The translations under genes and the position numbers were made by a program. A DNA stretch of 17,339 nucleotides, from positions 1 to 17,339 of the forward strand of contig JAWWBX010000068.1 of NCBI GenBank assembly GCA_033720735.1, in the 5' to 3' direction. This stretch comes from B8-G4 sp033720735 (GTDB lineage Bacteria > Bacteroidota > Bacteroidia > Chitinophagales > Saprospiraceae). The notes below the pieces were generated by a model. The model was given only the letters and a program-made list of their open reading frames with translations, did no database searches and had not been told where the DNA came from. Below, piece by piece: positions 1-7,184 of this stretch; within the stretch, counting starts at the first letter, position 1; every line of letters starts with the position of its first letter.

Positions 1-1547
1 AGCAGTTCCTGCACGATCCTGAAGATATTAAGGGAGACGGTTTGGTCAAGCTCACCATTCAGTCCGAAATGCTGAAATTCGATCTGGGCTGTGGCATCGC
101 TCTGCAACCTGTTGATCAGGTCATTGATTGCCGGAACCACGCCCAGCCGCAGCAACGCTCCCGGCTGCATGTTGTTCGAAATATTGCGCACCTCCCTGCA
201 TGCTTCATCGAGCAGGGCGTGGGCCTGCCGGTACTCTCGCGTCTCCCGGATCGCGGGTGAATGCGTCTGGACCGCATCGAAGTGCAGCTTGACCGTCGAT
301 AGCAACCCGCCCAGGCTGTCGTGCAGGTCGCGGGCAATCCGTTCCCGTTCAGCTTCCTGGCCCAGGATCATGGACTGCATCGTTTCGATCTTCAGGTTGT
401 TTTCCAGTTCGGTAATGCGCCGCTGGTTGATCTCTTCATTCTGCTTATGGATGATCTGGTTGGCGTTGAACCGCTGTTGGTAGTTGCGGATGGTGAGGTA
501 AGCACCGAGCAGCACGATGACCGATCCAAAAAGCAATGAGAAGGTGAGGATCTTCTGCAGTCTGCTGTTGATCGTGGCGATATTCCGGTCTTTTTCCAAC
601 TCGCGGATCTTTGCCTGCTGTTCGAGCGTGTTGTGACGGATCAGCAGTTCGTTGATGATGCGTTGGCGGCGAGCATTGAGCAAGCTGTCATTGAGCCGGG
701 AGTATTCCTGGAGGTACATGTAGGCGTTGGCCAGATTGCCACGCCGTTGATTCAGTTCGGCGAGATGCATATAGGTGTCACGCAGCAGCTCACCGTCGAG
801 GGTGGCCGTCTCGATCACCTGATAGAGATAGTACCCGGCCTCGGTGAGTTGGTTCCTGGACAGGTGATATTTTGCGCTGTTGACGAGGACCAGGCTGTAA
901 AAATCTGGCGTCACGCTGGTCGGCGGCTCCAGGTTGGACGAAGTGTCGACCGCCGGATCGATCTTGATACCGCCGCGACTCAGTGCCTGGATGCTGGTCG
1001 TATTGAGCGATCTGAGCAGCGGGTCCTGGAACGCATTGGCGATGGCGCGTGCCTCACGGATGAGACGTGTGCCTGTTTCGATCGAATCAATGCCGAGGTA
1101 GGCATCGCCCATAAAATTCGCGATCACCCCCAGCAACACCGAATCAACCTCGGCCGCATAGTATTGCTGCGCTTGCTCCAGCAAGTTGATTGCCTCGCGT
1201 TCATAGCCCTCCGCGAGATAGAGAAGGGCGAGATCGATCCGCAACCCGGCCACCCGCTCATGATCATTTAGCTGGTCGTAGATCCGTATCGCCTCCAGGT
1301 AATCTTTGATTCCCTGGTCCGCGTCCTCATGACGCAGCAGGTGTCGCACCGCGAGCGCACTGACAGCCTCGCCCAGTTCCGGAGATGCCGGCCCTCTTCG
1401 CAATCGCTCGACGATATCCGTCAGCACATCGTAGGAAGTGGAATCCGTGATCTGGCCCGTAGCACTGTACGTGGTGAGACAAGCGCATAGCGCCAACCAC
1501 CCGGCAAGGGTGCCGGTGTATCGCAAGTATTTGCGTACCAAGCGCAT
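1..1547 (-). CDS. TPR-containing sensor histidine kinase (HisKA_3 type), 3' end beyond window
   Basis: Membrane sensor kinase expected to phosphorylate the response regulator encoded just upstream. The reading frame is open from the ATG at 1547 to the left edge (about 515 residues). Residues 1-32 look like a signal peptide. Residues about 35-300 are helical and TPR-like. A short coiled segment (about 300-330) precedes one membrane helix (about 332-354, from ILTFSLLFGSVIVLLGAYL). A second coiled linker leads to a HisKA_3 dimerisation domain with the H-box ERERIARDLHDSLGG; the phosphoacceptor is His409. The HATPase domain is only just entered (NIFRIVQEL, the N-box region) when the window ends, so its G-boxes cannot be checked. 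The start lies 12 bases after the regulator's TAA, and that same in-frame TAA excludes a longer start. The periplasmic TPR plus HisKA_3 layout is common in Bacteroidota; its signal is unknown. Confidence 0.9.
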   Translation of the reverse strand, partial: MRLVRKYLRYTGTLAGWLALCACLTTYSATGQITDSTSYDVLTDIVERLRRGPASPELGEAVSALAVRHLLRHEDADQGIKDYLEAIRIYDQLNDHERVAGLRIDLALLYLAEGYEREAINLLEQAQQYYAAEVDSVLLGVIANFMGDAYLGIDSIETGTRLIREARAIANAFQDPLLRSLNTTSIQALSRGGIKIDPAVDTSSNLEPPTSVTPDFYSLVLVNSAKYHLSRNQLTEAGYYLYQVIETATLDGELLRDTYMHLAELNQRRGNLANAYMYLQEYSRLNDSLLNARRQRIINELLIRHNTLEQQAKIRELEKDRNIATINSRLQKILTFSLLFGSVIVLLGAYLTIRNYQQRFNANQIIHKQNEEINQRRITELENNLKIETMQSMILGQEAERERIARDLHDSLGGLLSTVKLHFDAVQTHSPAIRETREYRQAHALLDEACREVRNISNNMQPGALLRLGVVPAINDLINRLQSDATAQIEFQHFGLNGELDQTVSLNIFRIVQEL

Positions 1548-1559
1548 GATCAGTCTGTG

Positions 1560-2210
1560 TTACGCCTCAACGAGATCATTGGCGACGGCGACCCGTACCA
1601 GTCCCGCTGTGTTTCTCACATTTAATTTCGTTAAAAGGCTTCGGCGGTGAGACTCGACTGTTTTCTGGCTGATGTGCAGTTGTTCTGCAATTTCCTGGGT
1701 GGTGTACTCCTTGACGATGAGTGAAAGGACTTCTCTTTCCCGGCGTGAAACGATCGGCGTCAGCATGCTGTTCTTGCGCGTTGCCTTGCGCTCGTTGACC
1801 AGGCTGCGCATGATGGTCTCGGTGACATCCTTGCTGAAGTAGGTCTGACCTTGTGAGATCTTGTTGATCGCCGTTACCAACTCAGCTTTGCCGGTATTTT
1901 TCAGGATGTAACCCATCGCCCCGTTCTTCAGGATCTCCGACACGATGCTTTCATCATTGTGCATGCTCAGTGCCAGTACCCGCACGCCCGGGTGCGTGCT
2001 GGTCAGCTTCTTGCATACGTCGATGCCATTCATCTCCGGAAGATTGATATCCAGCAGGAGCACATCGATATCATGCTGTTCGATCATGTCAAATACAGAC
2101 AGCCCGTCATAGCACTTGCCGACGACATCAATACCAGATTCTGTCTCGAGCAGTGACTCGATCCCGTCAGCAAACATGGTGTGATCATCAGCAATCAGAA
2201 CGCGTATCAT
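1560..2210 (-). CDS. LuxR/NarL-family response regulator
   Basis: DNA-binding two-component regulator of 216 residues. The receiver domain (1-120) has the acidic pair D9-D10, phosphoacceptor D54 (LLLDINLPEMNG), S82 at the switch position and K104 (GYILKN). The C-terminal LuxR helix-turn-helix (about 145-210) contains SRREREVLSLI and TTQEIAEQLHISQKTVESHR. I chose the ATG at 2210 (MIRVLIADDH) because it gives the standard receiver N-terminus. The longer open frame up to 2414 would add 68 residues lacking family similarity and would run into the pseudouridine synthase gene. The sensor kinase follows after 12 bases, so the two very probably form a cognate pair. The DNA target is unknown; such pairs may act on their own promoter or on envelope genes, but nothing here shows it. 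Confidence 0.93.
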   Translation of the reverse strand: MIRVLIADDHTMFADGIESLLETESGIDVVGKCYDGLSVFDMIEQHDIDVLLLDINLPEMNGIDVCKKLTSTHPGVRVLALSMHNDESIVSEILKNGAMGYILKNTGKAELVTAINKISQGQTYFSKDVTETIMRSLVNERKATRKNSMLTPIVSRREREVLSLIVKEYTTQEIAEQLHISQKTVESHRRSLLTKLNVRNTAGLVRVAVANDLVEA

Positions 2211-2253
2211 ATACAGATTTCCTGATATGCTAAGGTACAAATTTCGCTGCGGG

Positions 2254-2970
2254 TCATTTTCGCCATTTGCGCAGCTGATTGACCGTTGCCCGCAAGTCCT
2301 TGGGCCATGGTGCATTGAATATGACCTGGCGACCGTCCGGATGTTGCAGCTCCAGTTGCGCAGCATGTAATGGCGTGCGCGCCAGCAGAGGCCTGAGGGG
2401 GCGGTCTTGAGCAATATGTGCGCCGGGCTTGATATCCGTAATCGTCAGAGGGGCCGTGGAGTGATACCTGGGATCAACGATCAAAGGGTGTCCGGCATGC
2501 TGCAGGTGTACTCTGATCTGATGCTGTCTGCCCGTCGTGGGGCAAGCCTCGAGGAGCGCATACCCACGGAATTGCTCCATGACTCGAATGCCAGTCCTGG
2601 CGGGCTTGCCTTTGGGATCGACAACGACATTGCCGTTGCCAGTGAGCCGCAAGGGGGCATCGATGACCTGTTCCGGCGGTGAAAGATGGCCGATGACCAG
2701 CGCGTGGTAAAGCTTCCGTACCGCACGCTGACCGAATTGCTGCGAGAGATGGCGGTGTGCCTGAGCGGTTCTGGCAAACACCACGACGCCTGAAGTTTCC
2801 CGGTCGACCCTGTGTACGGTAAACAGCTCGCCAAACTGTCTCTTGAGGAGATCGGACAAAGCGGGTTCGGTGGTATCCCGTCCGGGTATGCACAACACCC
2901 CGGCCGGCTTGTCGACGACAAGCACTTGTTCATCACTGCTGATGATCCCGAATTTCACTTTGCCCGACAT
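2254..2970 (-). CDS. RluA-family RNA pseudouridine synthase
   Basis: Isomerises uridine to pseudouridine in rRNA or tRNA. It has 238 residues. The family's catalytic motif HRVDRETSG is at 53-61, with catalytic Asp56. VLVVDKPAGVLCIPG (16-30) is the usual start of the catalytic domain. The motif TTGRQHQIRVHLQHAGHPL lies in the C-terminal part. There is no S4 RNA-binding domain, so it resembles the short RluA or TruC-like branch more than RluC/RluD, and the exact target base cannot be assigned. The start overlaps the end of the upstream RibF-glycosyltransferase gene by 38 bases. A GTG four codons further in is the only nearby alternative. The overlap suggests translational coupling. The response regulator gene begins 43 bases downstream. 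Confidence 0.92.
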   Translation of the reverse strand: MSGKVKFGIISSDEQVLVVDKPAGVLCIPGRDTTEPALSDLLKRQFGELFTVHRVDRETSGVVVFARTAQAHRHLSQQFGQRAVRKLYHALVIGHLSPPEQVIDAPLRLTGNGNVVVDPKGKPARTGIRVMEQFRGYALLEACPTTGRQHQIRVHLQHAGHPLIVDPRYHSTAPLTITDIKPGAHIAQDRPLRPLLARTPLHAAQLELQHPDGRQVIFNAPWPKDLRATVNQLRKWRK

Positions 2971-4954
2971 GCGCAGAATCTGTAATGGCGCTAAACGTAC
3001 GTCGCGCCATGAGATAATATTGTGCCAGGATGCTCACATTGAGCCAGCCTGTCATGTTTGCCGGGCCAACAGCCATCTCACGGATCCGGCGATGCAGCGC
3101 TTTTCTCTTCCGCAGAAGGCCTGGAAACCATCCGATGACATGCAGGTACCCTTTGACTACGGCGAGCGCATTGTTGAGTTTGCCCTGGGTCATGAAGTTG
3201 ACCGCTGCCATCATATCCAGCATGCAACGGATCACGAGCGTCAAGACGAGTCGGGGCCACGGAAGATGTTTGACAAGTGTTGCAACATTATTCCTGAAGT
3301 TGAGATAGACCTTGCGCGGATTGTCGTACGGCAGTGTGACACCCCCGACATGGTATACCACGCTCTGCGGCACGCTCACAATACGATATCCTGCACGCTT
3401 GATGGTCCAGCACAAGTCGATCTCCTCCTGGTGTGCGAAGTAGTCCTGATCGAATCCGCCGGCGCCGTGAAAGACCTCAGACCGGATCACAAAGGCGGCG
3501 CCGGAAGACCAGAAGATGTCGGACAGGTGATCGTACTGACCGCGGTCGGCCTCGACCTCATTAAGGATGCGACCGGCACAAAACGGATAGCCGATGATAT
3601 CCAGGAAGCCTCCGCATCCGCCGGCATATTCGAAATGATCACGCCGGGAGGCCGCCAGGATTTTGGGCTGACAGATCGCTACGTCGGGATGCTGCTCCAT
3701 GAACTGATAGATCGGGTCCAGCCAACCAGTCGTCACCTCGACATCAGTATTGATCAGGGCGAGATACTTGTGATTGACATGCTGCAGGGCACGATTGTAT
3801 CCTCCGGCAAAACCATGGTTTTCTGACATCTTGATCACCGCAACATCAGGATGTGCCTGCGCCAGCCAGGCCCGGGAGGTGTCGGAAGAGGCGTTGTCAG
3901 CAACGTATACGGTGGCCAATTGACCGCTGCCACGTTGCCATCCGGTCAGATACTGCTGGAGGAGCGCAACGCCATTGTAATTGAGCGCGACAACCCCGAT
4001 GGGGGTAGCACTGTTCCTGCTTTCCGCATGCAGCGCATCGAGTACGGCATTCCGATCAGCGTCGATTGCTGCACGCAATTGTTCGAGATCCTCCAGCTTG
4101 CGGTCCGGACGCATGAATCTGACCAGTTCGACATCGATCTCGGTTTCATAGATCTGATCATCGAAATCGAGGATATGGACTTCGATTGACAGGGCATCAC
4201 TGCGTTGTACTGTCGGGCGGTTGCCGATATAGAGCATGCTGTCATGCCGCACACCATCGATCCAGGTAAAAGCGGCATAAATGCCAGCAGGCGGAAGCAA
4301 TTTCTTGGGAGACGTGAGCTTCAGGTTTGCGGTTGGATATCCGATTTGCTTGCCGATCTTCTCGCCATGCACGACCTCTCCCCGGAGCAAATAACGATGG
4401 TTCAATGCCTGGTTGGCCTGTTCGATCTGCCCGGCTGTGATCGCCTCGCGAATGCGCGACGAGCTGATCGCGATACTTTCAATTTCATGTTTGTCAATGC
4501 GCACCAGATCGAAGTGCCCGGCACCGGCGTACTCCTGCAGCAATTGAAAGTCTCCCTCACGATTGAGTCCGAACTGATGATTGTACCCGACAACGAGGCA
4601 GCGAGGTTGGAATTTTTCAATCAGAAATCGCTCAATGTACTCGCGCGCCAACATCTGACTAAACTCGATGGTAAACGGCAGGATGACAGCGTTGTCGACG
4701 CCATACTGTTTGAGATAGGTCAGCTTCTCGCTGGTAGAGGTGAGCAGGCGCAATGAGTCGTCACGGGGGTAGATGACCTCCCGGGGATGCGGATCAAATG
4801 TAATGACCACTGATTCACCATCGTACTCCCGGGCAAGTTGCTGAATTCTGGCCAGGATCTTCTGATGTCCGGCATGCACACCATCAAACGACCCGGTCGT
4901 CACCACAGCATTGCGAAATCGCGGAAGATCTGCCAGATCTCGGATGATGTTCAT
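2933..4954 (-). CDS. ribF: RibF (riboflavin kinase/FAD synthetase) fused to family 2 glycosyltransferase
   Basis: One 673-residue frame carries two enzymes. Residues 1 to about 309 form a complete bifunctional RibF (riboflavin to FMN to FAD). It has the nucleotidyltransferase motif TGSFDGVHAGHQ (20-31), ISSSRIREA (163-171) and the riboflavin kinase motif GYPTANL (205-211). It ends at the normal RibF length. After a short linker (ESRNSAT), residues about 318-640 form a GT2 glycosyltransferase: VVALNYNG, VADNASSDTS, ENHGFAGGYNRA, the DxD-like NTDVEV (402-407) and the acceptor/base motif EEIDLCW (510-516). These resemble WbbL-type rhamnosyltransferases; an amphipathic or membrane-associated helix follows near 570-590. 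I chose the ATG at 4954 (MNIIRDL) because it fits RibF N-termini; an ATG 48 bases upstream is less likely. No ATG, GTG or TTG in frame lies at the junction, so the glycosyltransferase has no start of its own in this assembly. Confidence 0.9.
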   Translation of the reverse strand: MNIIRDLADLPRFRNAVVTTGSFDGVHAGHQKILARIQQLAREYDGESVVITFDPHPREVIYPRDDSLRLLTSTSEKLTYLKQYGVDNAVILPFTIEFSQMLAREYIERFLIEKFQPRCLVVGYNHQFGLNREGDFQLLQEYAGAGHFDLVRIDKHEIESIAISSSRIREAITAGQIEQANQALNHRYLLRGEVVHGEKIGKQIGYPTANLKLTSPKKLLPPAGIYAAFTWIDGVRHDSMLYIGNRPTVQRSDALSIEVHILDFDDQIYETEIDVELVRFMRPDRKLEDLEQLRAAIDADRNAVLDALHAESRNSATPIGVVALNYNGVALLQQYLTGWQRGSGQLATVYVADNASSDTSRAWLAQAHPDVAVIKMSENHGFAGGYNRALQHVNHKYLALINTDVEVTTGWLDPIYQFMEQHPDVAICQPKILAASRRDHFEYAGGCGGFLDIIGYPFCAGRILNEVEADRGQYDHLSDIFWSSGAAFVIRSEVFHGAGGFDQDYFAHQEEIDLCWTIKRAGYRIVSVPQSVVYHVGGVTLPYDNPRKVYLNFRNNVATLVKHLPWPRLVLTLVIRCMLDMMAAVNFMTQGKLNNALAVVKGYLHVIGWFPGLLRKRKALHRRIREMAVGPANMTGWLNVSILAQYYLMARRTFSAITDSAHVGQSEIRDHQQ

Positions 4955-5077
4955 TGGAGTAAAAGTAAGAGAAAAAGGCAACCCATTAGGTTTTCTCGTC
5001 ATGCGATGCCCCGCCCGTCTTCAATGCTGATTGGAGGGAGAACAATACCTTTGTGCCGAGTGTTTTGAACCAGGACC
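4955..5077. promoter_or_regulatory. Divergent promoter region between ribF-GT2 and mrp
   Basis: This 123-base gap must drive both diverging genes. On the plus strand TACCTTTG at 5046-5053 matches the Bacteroidota -7 consensus TAnnTTTG exactly and lies 24 bases before the mrp ATG. A TTG at 5031 is too close (12 bases) to be a standard -33 element, so only half of the promoter is convincing. On the minus strand TACTTTTA (one mismatch from consensus) lies just upstream of the ribF start. Confidence 0.45.
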
Positions 5078-6178
5078 ATGGAAATAGACAATAATGCCGT
5101 CGTAGCGGCGCTGCGCAATATCGAAGATCCGGCCGCGGGCCAGGATATTATCTCGTCGCGCCGGATCTCTGACCTCCGGATCAGCGGGAGCGACATCCAG
5201 TTTACGCTCAACACAACCGGAATGGCAGAGGAGGTAAAGTCCGGCATTCACTTCCGCTGCATCGAGGAAATCCAAAAGGTGTACCCCGAGGCTCAGGTGC
5301 ACGTTCACATGCAACAAGGCGGGGGCCCGGGCAGTGCGTCAACGGCCGCGTTGCCCCAGGTGCAAAATATCATTGCCGTGGCCTCCGGAAAAGGGGGCGT
5401 CGGGAAGTCCACCGTAGCCGTCAACCTCGCTTGTGCACTGCAGGAGAAAGGGTTGCGGGTCGGGCTGATCGATGCGGATCTGTACGGACCGTCGATCCCT
5501 ACGATGCTCGGATTGGCCGGGCAACGTCCGAAAGTCGTGCAGCGCTACGGCAAGAACAAGATCGTTCCGCTCGAGGCGCCCAACGGCATGCCTGTCATGT
5601 CGATCGGCTTCATTGTCGACCCTGAACAGGCAGTCGTGCTGCGTGGTCCGCGACTCGCCGGCATTATCAAGCAATTTATGTTTGAGTGCATCTGGCCTGC
5701 CCTGGACTACCTCGTCATTGACTTGCCGCCTGGGACCGGAGACATCCAGCTCACCCTGGTGCAGACGGTACCGATCACAGGGGCAGTGATGGTCACCACG
5801 CCCCAAAACGTAGCCGTCACCGATGCGCTGAAGGCGATGAATATGTTTCGCATGGAGAATATCGCCGTGCCGATCCTGGGGGTCGTCGAGAATATGGCCT
5901 GGTTTACACCCGCGGAGTTGCCTGACAACAAGTATTTCATTTTCGGAGAGGGTGGAGGTGCGCGCCTGGCAGAGCTCGGTGATTCCGTGTTGCTGGGGCA
6001 GATCCCCTTGGTCCAGGCCGTGCGGGAAAGTGGTGATCGCGGCACTCCTGTGGTGATGCAATCGGACGCGTCCGTTTCGGAAAATTTCAAATCCCTGGCA
6101 GACAGCCTGATCGAACGTGTTGAGCACCGCAACCGGACGATGGGACCCACCTCCGTCGTTCAGGTCGAGCGTCCCTGA
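5078..6178 (+). CDS. Mrp/ApbC-type Fe-S cluster carrier P-loop ATPase
   Basis: Mrp/NBP35-family ATPase thought to carry or insert Fe-S clusters in the cytosol. It has 366 residues. An N-terminal MIP18/DUF59-like domain (about 5-80) is followed by the deviant Walker A ASGKGGVGKST (102-112, Lys110), IDADLYGPSIP (131-141) and the Mrp signature YLVIDLPPGTGD (211-222). The usual C-terminal CxxC, which bridges the cluster in the E. coli and archaeal proteins, is missing: after ENMAWFT the sequence reads PAELPDNKYFIFGEGG. From memory this is the form usual in Bacteroidota. Only a few scattered cysteines remain (61, 119 and 204 among them), with no CxxC pair. The gene starts 123 bases from the divergent ribF-GT2 start. 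pyrF follows after 172 bases and may have its own promoter. Confidence 0.95.
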   Translation: MEIDNNAVVAALRNIEDPAAGQDIISSRRISDLRISGSDIQFTLNTTGMAEEVKSGIHFRCIEEIQKVYPEAQVHVHMQQGGGPGSASTAALPQVQNIIAVASGKGGVGKSTVAVNLACALQEKGLRVGLIDADLYGPSIPTMLGLAGQRPKVVQRYGKNKIVPLEAPNGMPVMSIGFIVDPEQAVVLRGPRLAGIIKQFMFECIWPALDYLVIDLPPGTGDIQLTLVQTVPITGAVMVTTPQNVAVTDALKAMNMFRMENIAVPILGVVENMAWFTPAELPDNKYFIFGEGGGARLAELGDSVLLGQIPLVQAVRESGDRGTPVVMQSDASVSENFKSLADSLIERVEHRNRTMGPTSVVQVERP

Positions 6179-6350
6179 TTCAGGTAATTTTTTCGCGATG
6201 TGAGACGGGATCACCATGGGGTGATTGTTGCATTGAGGTGTCATAAGGATCACATTTTCAATATTTTGTATGTGCACATGCACAGGCGGTGTTTGGTTTG
6301 AACTCGGGGTGTAAGTTCAAAGCACACGACACCGTTGCGGTCACACCTAG
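6179..6350 (+). promoter_or_regulatory. mrp-pyrF intergenic region with three inverted repeats
   Basis: Three short perfect inverted repeats are visible. ATCACC-ATGG-GGTGAT (6210-6225) lies about 30 bases after the mrp stop and lacks a T-run. TGTGCA-CA-TGCACA (6271-6284) looks operator-like. TTTGAACT, a 9-base loop, then AGTTCAAA (6297-6321) ends 29 bases before the pyrF ATG. I see no convincing -7 element; TATTTTG at 6262 is one base short of the consensus. No RNA gene or terminator with a T-tract was recognised. Confidence 0.4.
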
Positions 6351-7184
6351 ATGACGCTTCGTATTTTACGCGCCGTGGACAGAACCGAACTCGTACAGCA
6401 CATCCATCGCAAGCAATCCTTTCTCTGCGTGGGACTGGACCCTGACCCAGCCCGTATCCCCGACGTATGCGGCACCGGCATCGACGGGGTAGTCCATTTC
6501 TGCAAGGAGATCATCTCACACACGCGCGACTACTGTGTCGCATATAAACCAAACATCGCCTTCTTCGAGGCGCTGGGGCGGCGCGGCTGGGAGGCCCTGT
6601 TCCGTGTGCGTGAAGCCTTGCCGGATGATTGCTTTCTCATTGCTGATGCCAAGCGGGCGGATATCGGCAACAGCTCCCGGATGTATGCACGGGCCTTCTT
6701 CGAAGAGCTGGACTTCGACGCGATCACCGTCGCACCGTACATGGGCGCGGATAGCGTGATGCCGTTTCTCGAGTATCCCGGCAAATGGACGATCCTGCTG
6801 GCGCTGACCTCCAATTCGGGATCGCAGGATTTTCAGGTGGTGACCGATCCTGAGGGGATCCCGCTTTATCAAAGGATGATCGCACGCTCAGGAGCATGGG
6901 GGAGTCCGGAGCAATTGATGTACGTCGTGGGCGCGACGCATCCCGACCTGCTACGCGGGGTGCGTGAGGTGGCGGGAGACTACTTTTTTCTTGTGCCGGG
7001 GGTAGGCGCCCAGGGTGGTGACCTGCGATCAGTGGCGGAGGCTGCCATGACCGATGACGTCGGATTGCTTGTGAATGCCACCAGGGCGATCATTTATGCC
7101 GGTGACGGGATGGACTTCGCCGAACAGGCGCGCCTGAAGGCACACGCCTATCAAGCAGAAATGGCTGGTTTTCTCAGCCGCTGA
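6351..7184 (+). CDS. pyrF: Orotidine 5'-phosphate decarboxylase, type 2 subfamily
   Basis: Last step of UMP synthesis: decarboxylates OMP to UMP in the cytosol. It has 277 residues, the length expected for the type 2 subfamily (about 270) and longer than the E. coli type. Evidence: SFLCVGLDPDPARIP (23-37), KPNIAFFEALG (66-76), the catalytic D-x-K-x-x-D array in LIADAKRADIGNSS (Asp99, Lys101, Asp104), ITVAPYMGADSVMPFL and the phosphate-binding LVPGVGAQGGD near the C-terminus. The ATG at 6351 is used. A GTG at 6375 would give a start closer to typical homologues (VDRTELVQHI) and cannot be excluded. The last 11 bases overlap the end of the convergent exonuclease gene. No other pyr gene is nearby. 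Confidence 0.96.
   Translation: MTLRILRAVDRTELVQHIHRKQSFLCVGLDPDPARIPDVCGTGIDGVVHFCKEIISHTRDYCVAYKPNIAFFEALGRRGWEALFRVREALPDDCFLIADAKRADIGNSSRMYARAFFEELDFDAITVAPYMGADSVMPFLEYPGKWTILLALTSNSGSQDFQVVTDPEGIPLYQRMIARSGAWGSPEQLMYVVGATHPDLLRGVREVAGDYFFLVPGVGAQGGDLRSVAEAAMTDDVGLLVNATRAIIYAGDGMDFAEQARLKAHAYQAEMAGFLSR

Noticed and set aside
633..1271. Plus-strand open frame of 212 codons
   Set aside because: Antisense to the TPR-like region of the sensor kinase, which is open across the whole region with a signal peptide, membrane helix and H-box.
2211..2414. N-terminal extension of the response regulator (68 residues)
   Set aside because: It overlaps the pseudouridine synthase gene and would place unrelated residues before a standard receiver-domain start.
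2843..3826. Plus-strand open frame of 327 codons
   Set aside because: It lies opposite the GT2 domain, whose motifs are intact on the minus strand, and its own translation has no recognisable domain.
5339..6283. Minus-strand open frame of 314 codons
   Set aside because: Antisense to the Mrp ATPase; rich in His, Arg and Gln, as expected from reading a GC-rich gene backwards.
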